64,000 nt of DNA, from the NCBI RefSeq assembly GCF_017377855.1, contig NZ_JAFREP010000021.1, forward strand, positions 1 to 64,000. The letters run 5' to 3'. The notes beneath the pieces were generated by a model that was not told where the DNA came from, searched no databases, and saw only the letters and a list, made by a program, of their open reading frames with translations. The position numbers and the translations under genes were made by a program. The first letter of the stretch is position 1, and each line of letters starts with the position of its first letter. Shown here piece after piece: positions 1 through 9,382 of the stretch. Source of the DNA: Acanthopleuribacter pedis (lineage in GTDB: Bacteria; Acidobacteriota; Holophagae; Acanthopleuribacterales; Acanthopleuribacteraceae).

Positions 1-607
1 TTTCACCGCCGGCCGGCATTGATTTTAGCGCGCCACCACCTGCGTCAAGGACCGCTCCGTGAAAAAATCGGCACCTCCCAACCGAGCAAGCTCGGTCGGG
101 CCCCTCCAATTTTTCCCCTCCACTTGCGCTAGATTGACGCGGTTCGGCCTCCTGGAATCCTGATGTTTCACAATGAAGCAGGGTGACGGGCACGCAAACC
201 TGGTGCCAAACCTGGGGACAGACACCCCAAATTGCCTGACTTTAAAGCGGAATGCATCGTGACTTCTTGTTGTCTGAGCTTTTGATCCCCGGGCGTTTCT
301 CCTTTGCTGTCCCCAGCGACTCCTCACATCGCGTGAACCATCCGCTCCCCTCTCCCGACGAGGGTGGAACCGACCAAAGTGCAGGTGAAAATTGTGCGAA
401 AAGCAACAGCGACGCTTTACGCGCCTGCCTGTTTTTGGTGAAATGAACTTATCCCTCTTGGCAAATTGACAGCCTCGGCGTTTTTACCCGCTTCTCCGCG
501 AGCCGCGCCCCCTTTAAACCCGTCGATCCGGCACCTTGTCACAGTGTGACCGCGCACCTTGCCCACCACCCAAAACCGTGATCCGAACATCCCAGGGAGG
601 TATCCCC
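1..607. other. Intergenic left edge, no convincing gene
   Basis: No open frame here has a ribosome site or recognisable protein. A short hairpin (CCGAGC-AA-GCTCGG) lies near 79-92 with a T-run about 20 bases further on, so it could end a gene lying left of the window. Near 213-226 there is a GGGGACAGACACC-type motif, a sequence often seen around REP-associated elements. A strong ribosome site at 594-600 belongs to the next gene. Confidence 0.4.
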
Positions 608-2650
608 ATGCGTTTCGGCCTTTCCCTGCTCTTTTGCCTTGTTGCACCCCTCGTCGCCCAAGAAATCGTCATCAACCCACCTACACCCACGAACAACGGC
701 CTGTTCGGCAACCGCACCGCATCCATCGCCGACCGGCTGTTCGTGACCGAATTGGGCAGCAACAACTTCACCGGCTCCGTTCATATCTACCGCGTTACCG
801 GCGGACAACCCCAGTTTTTACAAACCTTGGACAACCCCGACGGCCAAGGCCGCAACTTTGGGTTCGCCCTGGACGCGGTCAGCACCGAGGCCGGTCTGTT
901 CCTCGCCATTGGCGCGGCCTTTAACAATGTACCGGCCTCGCAAGGTCGCGGCGGCACGGTCCAGTCCGGCGAGGTTTTGATCTATTTTGATTCGGCCGCG
1001 GACATGGAGGACACCTTTACGCTGCTCTCCCGCTTGGATCTGCGCGAATTCAACCAAAGCGACATGGGTTTCGGTAATGCGCTCGACCTCGACCTGGTAC
1101 CGGGCGGTTTTGAGCTGGCGGTCGGCGCCACGCGTTTTACCAACCCGAACTCGCAACTCCAGAGCGGGGCGGTCGCGATTTACACGTCAACCGACGCCAC
1201 CACCTGGATGCGCGGTCAACTGATCCAACCGGACAACGTCACGGCGGGTGGGGAGTTCGGCCTACCCGTGGAACTTCAAGATTCACAGTTGTTTGTCGGC
1301 GCATCAAATGACTCGGTCGCCATGACCCAATCCGGTAGTTGTTACCTCTACACCCGATCCGCGCAAACCAAAAACCTCTTCCAAGAACAGGCCAAATTTC
1401 AAGCATCCGACGCCGATACCCTTCCCTTCGCCGCCTTTGGCGAAAATTTTACGCTTTTGCCCAACGGAACCCTGGTCATCGCCGCGCCGAGAACACCCGC
1501 CAACAACATCGTGCCGGGAAGGGTGTACGTGTTTAACGCGGAGGGGGCCCAGGGCGATGTCACGGAAACCCAGGCGATCAACCCAACCAATCCAGTTGAC
1601 AACGGCTTCTTCGGCGTGGGTCTGACGTCCTCCCACGACAACCGTTTGTTCATCGGCGATCCATCCACGGTGCTCAACCAAAACAACAACGCGGGGTCGA
1701 TCCTCGAATTTGGCTTGGAGGGCGGCACCTGGACCTTTGTCCAATCATTTACCCAAGGGGATCCGGCGGCGGAGGCCTTTTTTGGCGACACGATCAAATG
1801 GCTCCAAATCGGCGAACCCTTTTACCTCGCGGGTGGGGCACCGAGCCGCTCCAGCAAAGGGGCAGCGTTCTCGGGCCAAGTCTCCCTGTTTGAACAGGAA
1901 AGCGCCACGCCGATTTTCTCAGACGGCTTCGAGTCAGGAGATACCTCGGTCTGGTCGTCCAGCACACCCTTCGCCGACTTCGAGCTCGAGAAACAAGGCG
2001 AACTGCTTGCGGTCCTTCGCGGCGCGCGTTTCAAGGGCGCTTTCGGCATGCAGGTCGCGGGTAACGCGGGCACGGCCTTCGTGGAGAGCACCGGCGGCGA
2101 TTCAGCCACGGATTTCCGCTGTCGCGTCCAGTTCAGCACCAACGATCTCGACCTGCCCATTAACAACCGTCTGCGCATTCTCGCGGCGGGTTCGCTTGAG
2201 AGCGGCAGGGTTCCCTGGCTGGCGGTCGAGCTTTATCGGGACGGACAGGGCACCAACCTCCAACTCCTCGCCCGCGAAGACAGCGCGCTGATGCGCATGT
2301 CGGATCCGATCACGCTCAGCGGTCCCTGGCACGGCGTCGAGGTCGCCCTCATTCCCGGTGATTCAAACGGATCGGTAAGTTTGCGCGTTAACAGCCAAAC
2401 GGTGACGGTCGGTAGCTTGACCAACACGGGTGCCAACGTCGACTTCATGCGCATCGGCGTCATGCCCGCCTCCACCCCGGCAACCGAGACCATCACCGGT
2501 TCGGTGTATTTTGACGACTTTGCCGCGCAAGCGGGCGGCACCATCGGCAACGCCTGTCTCAACGACGCCGACTTCCGCACCCATGCCTCCGATTGGGACG
2601 GCGGTGACATTTTGTTCCTGGTCAGCCTGCTGAACCTGCCCTGTCAATAA
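608..2650 (+). CDS. Exported FG-GAP-like beta-propeller protein
   Basis: This 680-residue protein starts with a signal peptide (MRFGLSLLFCLVAPLVAQ). The ATG at 608 is chosen over an in-frame ATG at 536 because GGGAGG sits just before it and the signal peptide begins there. The first ~430 residues contain repeats of the type FGxxLDxxxxxxLxVGA, typical of FG-GAP/integrin-like propeller blades. Next comes an IFSDGFESGDTSVWS linker, a phrase common in exported acidobacterial and proteobacterial proteins, then a ~190-residue beta-rich domain. The last 35 residues (NACLNDADF...LLNLPCQ) hold two cysteines and may be a small C-terminal anchoring or dockerin-like module. It stands alone with its own terminator. 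The fold assignment is by eye; substrate and role are unknown. Confidence 0.8.
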   Translation: MRFGLSLLFCLVAPLVAQEIVINPPTPTNNGLFGNRTASIADRLFVTELGSNNFTGSVHIYRVTGGQPQFLQTLDNPDGQGRNFGFALDAVSTEAGLFLAIGAAFNNVPASQGRGGTVQSGEVLIYFDSAADMEDTFTLLSRLDLREFNQSDMGFGNALDLDLVPGGFELAVGATRFTNPNSQLQSGAVAIYTSTDATTWMRGQLIQPDNVTAGGEFGLPVELQDSQLFVGASNDSVAMTQSGSCYLYTRSAQTKNLFQEQAKFQASDADTLPFAAFGENFTLLPNGTLVIAAPRTPANNIVPGRVYVFNAEGAQGDVTETQAINPTNPVDNGFFGVGLTSSHDNRLFIGDPSTVLNQNNNAGSILEFGLEGGTWTFVQSFTQGDPAAEAFFGDTIKWLQIGEPFYLAGGAPSRSSKGAAFSGQVSLFEQESATPIFSDGFESGDTSVWSSSTPFADFELEKQGELLAVLRGARFKGAFGMQVAGNAGTAFVESTGGDSATDFRCRVQFSTNDLDLPINNRLRILAAGSLESGRVPWLAVELYRDGQGTNLQLLAREDSALMRMSDPITLSGPWHGVEVALIPGDSNGSVSLRVNSQTVTVGSLTNTGANVDFMRIGVMPASTPATETITGSVYFDDFAAQAGGTIGNACLNDADFRTHASDWDGGDILFLVSLLNLPCQ

Positions 2651-2676
2651 ACCCTGAAAAGGAAAAACGAAAAGGG

Positions 2677-2705
2677 CGGCACCCGCGCTGGGTGTCGTCT
2701 TTTTT
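2677..2705 (+). terminator. Rho-independent terminator
   Basis: An 8-bp stem CGGCACCC/GGGTGTCG (one G-T pair) with a 5-base loop is followed by TCTTTTTT. It lies 27 bases after the stop of the FG-GAP-like gene. Confidence 0.8.
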
Positions 2706-2777
2706 ATTGGGTTTTGCCGACACAAACCGACCGAGATTTGCTTCAATCAATCCCAAAGACACAACGAAGGAACGCCC

Positions 2778-3448
2778 GTGACGGATCGCATCTTTTTCTT
2801 TGGCAACCCTTGGCCGGGCGGCCACGCCATCATTGATTTCGCGTGGTCGGGACGACTCGACTCGGAAACCGGCCCTTTGGTTCGACCTCCACCTCGCCAC
2901 CGAAGACTACGACGCTCAGGATGTTGCCGGGAACACCCCCTTTAACGATGAAGAGGAAGAAAAACTCTCTGATTGGGAAGGGCGAGCCGGTTGGTACAAC
3001 ACCCATTCCTGCACCCTTTCCTCCACGGAGTGGGGGACACGAGGGTTTTTTGGTTGGCACCCGCGAGCGCCCTTTTGACATCAATACCCTGTCGGAACAG
3101 CGTTATCGGGTCGGCCCTTTTGACCGTGTGTCCCCATCGGATGAGCCGCCCTTTCACATTTACCTGTTGGGCCATGACGCGGTGGGCGACATGCACATCC
3201 AGTTTGGGCCCCGTCACGAAGTCGACCGTTTCGGCCTGAGCTGGAAAGGTCGCATCGCGCGTTTCTACGCGGGTGAAAGGGATTTTCGTTATGGTTTTCG
3301 GGTCGAGATCAACTCATGCGCGTTTGAAGGGTTTGAGATCGAGGAATATCAGACGGACCAAGAAGCCTGGGCGCAATTCCGCCCTCTGGTCACCAACCCC
3401 GAGGCTTATGTTTTGAAAGACGGTATTTTTCTGCTTGAGGTGATGTAG
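2778..3448 (+). pseudogene. Hypothetical protein gene broken by two frameshifts
   Basis: Coding signal runs through three successive frames. It begins at a GTG (2778, VTDRIFFFGNPWPGGHAI), moves +1 near 2870-2880 (LWFDLHLATEDYDAQD) and +1 again near 3030-3055 (VGTRERPFDINTLSEQRY). It ends at 3448 after KDGIFLLEVM. Joined, it would be about 222 residues, rich in acidic and aromatic residues and without a signal peptide. Both breaks fall in or next to short runs of C, G or T, so they could be sequencing errors rather than real decay. I do not recognise the family; the look (small, soluble, acidic) is reminiscent of immunity-type proteins, but that is only an impression. Confidence 0.6.
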
Positions 3449-3460
3449 GGACAGAGGTGA

Positions 3461-3881
3461 TGCGGGGACAGGCATGTGTAAGCGTTTGATTCCCTTTGGC
3501 TTGCACCGGTGCGCCTTCAGCGCACTTCCCTTCTTTTGCCCCTTCCCCATGGTTGGCCACCGGCTGCTTCGCTCCGGTGCCCAACCATGGGCTTAAATCC
3601 GGCAAGGCTTCACCTTGCCAACGGTTTGCGCGCTTGCGTCCCCTTGGTTCTTGGCGGTTTGCGAGAGGGCATTGCGGGGACAGGCATGCGTAAGATGTTG
3701 ACTACCTTTGACTTGTACCGGTGCGCCTTCAGCGCACTTCCCTTCTTTTGTCCCTTACCCATGGTTGGCCACCGGCTGCTTCGCTCCGGTGCCCAACCAT
3801 GGGCTGAAATCCGGCAAGGCTTCACCTTGCCAACGGTTTGCGCGCTTGCGTCCCCTTGGTTCTTGGCGGTTTGCGAGAGGA
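3461..3881. repeat. Two tandem copies of a 212-bp structured repeat
   Basis: Copy 1 is 3461-3669 and copy 2 is 3673-3881, with nearly identical sequence and a 212-bp period. Each copy starts with GGGGACAGGCATG and contains three nested inverted repeats: GTGCGC-N5-GCGCAC, CCATGGTTGG...CCAACCATGG (with CACCGG/CCGGTG inside), and GGCAAGG-N5-CCTTGCC. Each ends with TTGCGAGAGG. Both strands carry matching open frames only because of these palindromes; no gene is supported. This looks like a dispersed REP/MITE-like structured element that duplicated locally. Confidence 0.85.
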
Positions 3882-4176
3882 GATAGCGGGGGAAGATTGC
3901 GGGTGCAATGCCCAACCGAAAATCGTGCACCCCGCATTGAAGCGCCGTGACAACGGTTACAAGGCGCCACGGGACCCTTCAAAAAACGCAACGCACTCCC
4001 GCGCGACCTCACCTAACCCGCAATGGCATCCAACGCCCGGCGGCCTCCTCCCCCCTGCTGTCGCACCTTTTTGAAGAAAGTGAGAGGAAAAGTGAGAGGA
4101 AAAGGCGATTGGTTTCGTTGCCCCCAAAAATGAAGCCCGGATCAGGGTCTGAAAATGGGCTAACGAGGAGTACCTG

Positions 4177-5217
4177 ATGATGTTCCCCCGATGGATGATG
4201 TCTTTTTTAGTTGCGTTGCTTACCTGGGTCCTGTCAACCCCACCCGGTACCGCCGAGGACGACCCCCTGGTGACCTACCACCTCGGGGTTTACTTGGAAA
4301 CCGACCAACCCGCCGCGGTCCAGCCGGCGCTACAACTGGATTGGCCGGCCTTTCAGCACCTCTTGCACACGCGGTGGGACCAGGGTTACCAAGTCGTCGA
4401 TCTTGAAATTGCACCCGACAATGAACACTTTAGCGCGGTGTTCGGCTGGGGTTCGGCCAAACAAGAGATTCGCGTCGGCGCGACCCAGGCGGCCTTTGCC
4501 CAACACCTGACCAAACAAACCCAACGCGGCTTTACCCTCACCGATCTTGAGGTGACCCGCGACCCTCACGGCCGCATGCGGTACGCGGGCGTTTGGACCC
4601 ACCTGGACGAACCCCGCCTGGTTTCCTACAACATGAGTTACAGCCAGTTCATGAACCTAAACGCGGCCCGCCAGGCGATGGGGTGGGAACTGGTCGATGT
4701 GGAATCGGCGGCATCCGAGGCACTTACGTTCCATTACGCGGCGATCTGGCAAGCCGCTGGCGCGCCCACACTCTGGATTGCACCGACCTCCTGGCCCGAT
4801 TTCCATGCAACGTACCACGATCTCCACGGCCAAGGCTTCCGGCTGATCGATATGGAGCAACAAGCGGACGGCCGCTATTTTGGCGTTTTTGTCGCGTCCT
4901 GCGCGCCCGATTACCTTTGGGCCGGACGCACTTTTATGGGTTCACCCGCGGGGGTATCCGAACTGAGCGGGCCCATGTTGGGACCGGAACACCTGATTGA
5001 TTACGAGGTGATCCAAGACCCCCATCAAAGCGCCGACCACCCCGAAAAGACCCCACCGGGACGGACTGCCTGCGGCTGGGTGGACACCCTCAACTGGGGC
5101 GGTCTGATAACCCTGCTTTACACAACGATTAATGAGTACCCGCTCCAGGCCGACATCGACGGCATTCCAAAAAACTTGCGCCTTCACAACACCGGCTCGG
5201 CCGGACCCGAGGATTAA
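4177..5217 (+). CDS. Secreted protein of four BTRD1-type repeats
   Basis: The protein has 346 residues with a signal peptide of about 27 residues (MMFPRWMMSFLVALLTWV). It then has four ~50-residue repeats ending in the pattern G(Y/F)xLxDhE...hxFxGVW: GYQVVDLEIAPDNEHFSAVF, GFTLTDLEVTRDPHGRMRYA, GWELVDVESAASEALTFHYA and GFRLIDMEQQADGRYFGVF. This matches bacterial tandem repeat domain 1, found in polyglycine hydrolases and esterase-like secreted proteins, but the usual serine hydrolase domain is absent. The C-terminal ~90 residues contain CGWVDTLNWGG and are unassigned. GAGGAG at 4165-4170 supports the start. It ends 6 bases before the CHAT gene, so the two are probably co-transcribed; it could be an extracellular ligand, inhibitor or substrate of that system (inference). 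Confidence 0.75.
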   Translation: MMFPRWMMSFLVALLTWVLSTPPGTAEDDPLVTYHLGVYLETDQPAAVQPALQLDWPAFQHLLHTRWDQGYQVVDLEIAPDNEHFSAVFGWGSAKQEIRVGATQAAFAQHLTKQTQRGFTLTDLEVTRDPHGRMRYAGVWTHLDEPRLVSYNMSYSQFMNLNAARQAMGWELVDVESAASEALTFHYAAIWQAAGAPTLWIAPTSWPDFHATYHDLHGQGFRLIDMEQQADGRYFGVFVASCAPDYLWAGRTFMGSPAGVSELSGPMLGPEHLIDYEVIQDPHQSADHPEKTPPGRTACGWVDTLNWGGLITLLYTTINEYPLQADIDGIPKNLRLHNTGSAGPED

Positions 5218-5223
5218 ACCGCC

Positions 5224-7836
5224 ATGGTCGTTTTTATTCTATTGATGTGGGGATCCCCGGATCTTTTTGCCGCGTGTGACGACCTGGTTGCCCAAAACCC
5301 GCTCGGCCATCGCGGCCCGAGGTGTATCTACCAAAAGGGTCGCGAACCGGGCCAAAGCGACGCGGCGCGCCTGCACCTTGCCGCGCTGGCCAAGGCACGG
5401 CCCGAACTTCCCTGGGTTCACTTTTATTTGGGCAACTTGGCCCAAGATCAGGGACAGGCTGATGCGGTCGGCCACTATCGGCGCGCGCAGGCGCTCTTCC
5501 GCGACGGTGCGGATGAACAGGGCCAATTTTATACGGCGATCAACCTGCACCGATTGCACCGCGCCGCGCGGGCATGGCACCTCGCCGAAGCCGACCTACA
5601 ACAAGCGGCGGCCATCGCGGTCAACGCGGGTAAACCCAAGTGGACGGCGGCAGCCACACGAGAACGGGCGGCGCTGTTGATCGCCAAAGGTTCACTGGTC
5701 GCGGCGCAAGGGCTCCTCACGGATCTGAGCGCGACCTGGTCCGACGAAACGCCCTACCACGAACAACGGGATGTGTTGCTTTCACTTGGCGACGTCCACG
5801 ATCAATTGGGCGACCCCGACCGAGCCCGTTTCTTTTACCGACGTCTGGCAACAATGGCCGAGGACGCGGGCGATGCCTACGCGCGGGCAACGGCGGTCTA
5901 CCAAGATTTCCTTTCCCACATGATCAACGGCCCGTGGCGGGAGACGACCCCGACCTGGGCGCGCGAGACGGCCGCCGCCCTTTTGCAGACGGGCGAGGCG
6001 TTAAATTACCGCGGCTTGATGGTGCGCGCCCACTATGAGTTGGGCCTGCTCCACCAAGGCCCACGCGCCGACCAACACCTCGCGGCGGGCCTGCGCTTGG
6101 CGCGGGACGCGGACGATCCGGTTTTGATCGGCCTGATCCAGCGGGCAATGGCTACCCGAGCGGTTAAGGCGCCGCCTGAAGCGCGGCGCCTCCTCGAAGC
6201 GGCCCTCGCCACAACCGCAAGCGCGGACGATTTACAGGCGACCCTGGCGCGCTGGTGCGATCAACTTTATGTCGATTGGGAAACCTTGCCGACGGATGAA
6301 GCCGTGGCGAAGAGCCTCGATCTTTTGAGCCAACTGGAAAGGGTGCGTTTGCAACAATCCTCCGATTTGGGGCGCGCGGGCTTTTTGTCGCATTTTGCCT
6401 TTCCCTACTACATCGTGTCGGGCCGGCTCCTGAACCGGTACCGGCAAAACCCCGACCGCGCCTCGCTGGAACAGAGTTTTGCAGTGATGGAACGGTTGCG
6501 TGCCCAGAGTTTCCAGGAAGGGCGCGACCCATTTACAGACGGCACGCACGAAGAGCCCGGCGCGCATCCAGACGAACCCTTTCGTGGCGAACCCTTGTTG
6601 GCTTTAAGCGAGGTTCAAAGCGAGCTGGCGACGAATCAGGCGATGCTCGCTTTTCAGTTAGCCTACCAACAGGATCCCTACGGTCGTTTTGCGGGCGGCT
6701 CCCAGCTTTGGGTGATCACCCACGATCAGGTAACCACGGTGCCACTCAGCAACCGCGCGGTGCTGGAAGACGCGGTGGCGGTTTACCGCGATTTGATTAC
6801 CGCGGCCTCGCCGCCGTCCTTATTGAAGCGGGCGGCGGTGGATCTGTACCAGCATCTGCTCGCCGACGGCATCGCCGCGCTGCCACCCAAGATTACCCGG
6901 TTGGTGCTGATTCCCGACGGCGCCCTGTCGCGACTGCCCTTCCCCATGTTGCGCGCCGCCCAAGAAGCACCGCCGCTCGGGGCGCGTTTCACCCTGTCCG
7001 TGGTTCCTTCGGCGGCTTTTTGGTTTCATGTAAAAGCGAAAACGCTTGGTGCGCAAACGAGCCATGCCTTGGTGCTCGCCGATCCGTCTTTTTCGCGGGC
7101 CGACTTGCCCGCGCCCCTAGCCGGCCCAGGCCAAAGCCGTAACCTGGCCAAACTACCGCGCCCGCTGACCCATGCCCGCGAGGAGGGACGCAACATCGCG
7201 GCGCGTTTGGGTTCCCAAACGGAGCTTTGGTTGGGTGCCGAGGCACGCAAGGAACGGCTGCTCAACCGCGAGCCGGCAGCCCACGGGATCATCCATTTGG
7301 CCGCCCATGCGATGGTCGACGCCCATCGGCCCGAACAGGCGGCGGTCCTGCTGGCGGCCGGACACGACGGCGATTCGGGTTTGTTAACCGCCGCGGAAAT
7401 CGAACACCTGGACTTTTCAGGGACCCTGATCGTGTTGTCGACCTGCAGCAGCGCGGACGGCATGCCCTTTCGCGGCGAAGGGGTGATGAGTCTGGCGCGG
7501 GCCTTCCTCCGGGCCGGCGCGACGACGGTGGTCGCCACCCTCTTGCCTGTCTCGGACGAAGGCGGTGTCGTCCGCTTTGACCGATTCTACGGGTTGTTAC
7601 AGGGCGGCCTTCCCGTGGCCGAGGCGGTACGCGCCCTGTACCCGCACCAAGCCAACCCGGACGCCTGGCACAGCCTGACGGTGTTCGGCAACGGCGACGC
7701 GACGCCTTTCCCCGGCGGGTTCAACCAGCCGGCCGGATCGGCCGCCGCGATGCGCCGAGGGTGGCCGTGGTTCGCGCTTTTGGCGGCAATCGGCACCGCC
7801 CTTTGGGGTCGGCTTCGCGGGAGAGAACATGGATAA
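5224..7836 (+). CDS. TPR-CHAT protease-like protein, exported and membrane-anchored
   Basis: The 870-residue protein has a short hydrophobic N-terminus (MVVFILLMWGSPDLFAAC), consistent with a signal peptide. About 450 residues of TPR-like helical repeats follow, for example HFYLGNLAQDQGQADAVGHY. The C-terminal CHAT (caspase-like) domain runs from ~500 to 835. The likely catalytic dyad is visible: His695 in IIHLAAHAM and Cys741 in LIVLSTCSSADG. It ends in one membrane segment (WPWFALLAAIGTALWG) and a basic tail, so the protease domain would face the periplasm if the signal peptide is real. It overlaps the sigma factor gene by 8 bases. TPR-CHAT proteins are known proteases in gasdermin- and Csx29-type systems; here the neighbours suggest control of an ECF sigma factor (inference). 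Confidence 0.85.
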   Translation: MVVFILLMWGSPDLFAACDDLVAQNPLGHRGPRCIYQKGREPGQSDAARLHLAALAKARPELPWVHFYLGNLAQDQGQADAVGHYRRAQALFRDGADEQGQFYTAINLHRLHRAARAWHLAEADLQQAAAIAVNAGKPKWTAAATRERAALLIAKGSLVAAQGLLTDLSATWSDETPYHEQRDVLLSLGDVHDQLGDPDRARFFYRRLATMAEDAGDAYARATAVYQDFLSHMINGPWRETTPTWARETAAALLQTGEALNYRGLMVRAHYELGLLHQGPRADQHLAAGLRLARDADDPVLIGLIQRAMATRAVKAPPEARRLLEAALATTASADDLQATLARWCDQLYVDWETLPTDEAVAKSLDLLSQLERVRLQQSSDLGRAGFLSHFAFPYYIVSGRLLNRYRQNPDRASLEQSFAVMERLRAQSFQEGRDPFTDGTHEEPGAHPDEPFRGEPLLALSEVQSELATNQAMLAFQLAYQQDPYGRFAGGSQLWVITHDQVTTVPLSNRAVLEDAVAVYRDLITAASPPSLLKRAAVDLYQHLLADGIAALPPKITRLVLIPDGALSRLPFPMLRAAQEAPPLGARFTLSVVPSAAFWFHVKAKTLGAQTSHALVLADPSFSRADLPAPLAGPGQSRNLAKLPRPLTHAREEGRNIAARLGSQTELWLGAEARKERLLNREPAAHGIIHLAAHAMVDAHRPEQAAVLLAAGHDGDSGLLTAAEIEHLDFSGTLIVLSTCSSADGMPFRGEGVMSLARAFLRAGATTVVATLLPVSDEGGVVRFDRFYGLLQGGLPVAEAVRALYPHQANPDAWHSLTVFGNGDATPFPGGFNQPAGSAAAMRRGWPWFALLAAIGTALWGRLRGREHG

Positions 7837-8431
7837 TCCAGTCGGGTTCACCTTCGCGGATCCGCCCCAAACCGCGCCAAGACCCCATGAGCTGCACGAG
7901 GGGAGCGACCCGCCGTGGTTGTCCCCGGAACGCGTGGCCGAACTTCGCCTTGAATTGGGCCGGGCGATTCAACGCATGTGCCCGCCCCGGTTGGCGGCCC
8001 AGGCCGACGACCTCATCCAAATCAGCCTGCTCCGGCTGGTGGAACGGTTGCGGAAAACCCAGGGAAAACAAGACTTCAACCTCGCTTACATCAAACGCAC
8101 CGCCTTGTGTGCCCTGATCGATGAAATCCGTCGGGTGCGTGCCCGCGGCGAAACCGCGTTTGAACCCGAGGACGGCGGAGAACCGGCCCACCCCCATCGC
8201 GACGCCGACCCGCAACAGCAACTGTGGGCCCGTCAAATCGGCGACCACATTCGCGATTGTTTGGCCAACCTGATCACACCGCGACGCTTGGCGGTTCTTC
8301 TCAAGCTGCAGGGTGAAAGCGGCCGGGAAACAGCAACCATTTTGGGCTGGACCCTTCGCAAAACCGAGAACCTGATTTCGCGCGGGATGGCGGACTTGCG
8401 GCAATGCCTCAAAGGAAAAGGACACGGTTAA
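7829..8431 (+). CDS. ECF-type RNA polymerase sigma factor
   Basis: The 200-residue protein has a sigma-70 region 2-like segment (residues ~40-105, ADDLIQISLLRLVERL then YIKRTALCALIDEIRR). Its region 4-like helix-turn-helix is at ~150-195 (LLKLQGESGRETATILGWTL). The first 35 residues are an extra, poorly conserved leader. Its start lies within the last codons of the CHAT gene (8-base overlap), which implies translational coupling. The following gene is a zinc-finger anti-sigma factor, the normal partner. The exact ECF subgroup cannot be told by eye. It would direct RNA polymerase to a regulon that probably includes this operon. Confidence 0.8.
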   Translation: MDNPVGFTFADPPQTAPRPHELHEGSDPPWLSPERVAELRLELGRAIQRMCPPRLAAQADDLIQISLLRLVERLRKTQGKQDFNLAYIKRTALCALIDEIRRVRARGETAFEPEDGGEPAHPHRDADPQQQLWARQIGDHIRDCLANLITPRRLAVLLKLQGESGRETATILGWTLRKTENLISRGMADLRQCLKGKGHG

Positions 8432-8441
8432 GGGGTTAACT

Positions 8442-9092
8442 TTGGGTTTTCACGATTCAGAATTACAGCATCACTTTCAACAGGCGGCGGCCGTTGCGCC
8501 CGACCAAAGCTGTCCTACCGCCGAGGATCTTTGGCGTGCGCGCTTGGGCGAACTGAGCCCCGGCAGAACCCGGCGGATCGCCGCGCATCTGCGCACCTGC
8601 AGCGGGTGCGCCGAGGATTGGCGATTGGTCCAGTTCCAACAACGCCAAGACGGCATGAACCCGGCGCGGCCGATAGGGCAAAGCCGCGCCTGGACAACCT
8701 TGGCGGCGGCGGTTCTTTTAACGGCGGCCGGGTTTTGGCTGGTCCAACACCGCGTGGAGCGGGCCGAACCCACGCGGGTGATGCGCGGCGAACAACAGCC
8801 AGGAGACCTGATCAGCCGGCAACAGGGCGCGGCGCTTTCTCGCGAAGCCTGCTTGCTTGCATGGTCGGTCCAAACCCCCGCGCCGCCGGTTTCCCATTAT
8901 GCGGTGCGCGTCTCCACGGACGATATTTTTGAGGTGGTGTTTGCGGCCAAGAACCTGAGCGAACCACGGATCACCATCCCCCCGCAACGCTTGGCGGCCC
9001 TGCCGCGGGGAACGGCTTTGACCTGGCGGGTCACGGTTTATTTTGAGAACGGCACCCAGGTCTCGCGGGTCTTCCACGCTCGCTTGGACTAG
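8442..9092 (+). CDS. Membrane zinc-finger anti-sigma factor
   Basis: The protein has 216 residues. The TTG start at 8442 is supported by AAGGGG six bases upstream. The N-terminal cytoplasmic part carries the ZAS/zf-HC2 motif His49-x3-Cys53-x2-Cys56 (HLRTCSGCAEDW), the usual metal site that holds an ECF sigma factor. A single membrane helix follows at ~84-103 (AWTTLAAAVLLTAAGFWLV). A ~110-residue periplasmic domain (VSHYAVRVSTDDIFEVVF...) looks beta-rich and Ig-like. It directly follows the sigma factor gene. A periplasmic tail is where regulated proteolysis of such factors starts, so the upstream CHAT protein is a plausible protease for it (inference). Confidence 0.8.
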   Translation: MGFHDSELQHHFQQAAAVAPDQSCPTAEDLWRARLGELSPGRTRRIAAHLRTCSGCAEDWRLVQFQQRQDGMNPARPIGQSRAWTTLAAAVLLTAAGFWLVQHRVERAEPTRVMRGEQQPGDLISRQQGAALSREACLLAWSVQTPAPPVSHYAVRVSTDDIFEVVFAAKNLSEPRITIPPQRLAALPRGTALTWRVTVYFENGTQVSRVFHARLD

Positions 9093-9382
9093 CCCGCCCA
9101 AACCGGCGGCGAAGCCCTGGAAATTAAAAAGGCCGCACCGGTGTGTTTGCAGCAAAGAACCTAAGCGAACCACGGATGGTTTGATCAAAAACCGGGCCGA
9201 CGATACAGGCTCACGCACACCCGGCCGAATAAGGTTCACCTCCGCTTGCTTCCTTCAGACCTAAGAAACGCTGAAGCGAGGGGTTTTCGCTAAAGATCTG
9301 GACCGAAGTGGCTTGAATCAATGTCGCACAGGACCGCACCCACCGGGTGCGTTGCGAATTTTTAAGGGCTGTTGCAGCCCAG

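Noticed and set aside
3461..3881. CRISPR-like array
   Set aside because: Only two copies, period 212 bp, no short repeats with unique spacers and no cas genes in the window.
3509..3950. Overlapping frames in the 212-bp tandem repeat
   Set aside because: The same peptide recurs on both strands because the DNA is palindromic; no start signals.
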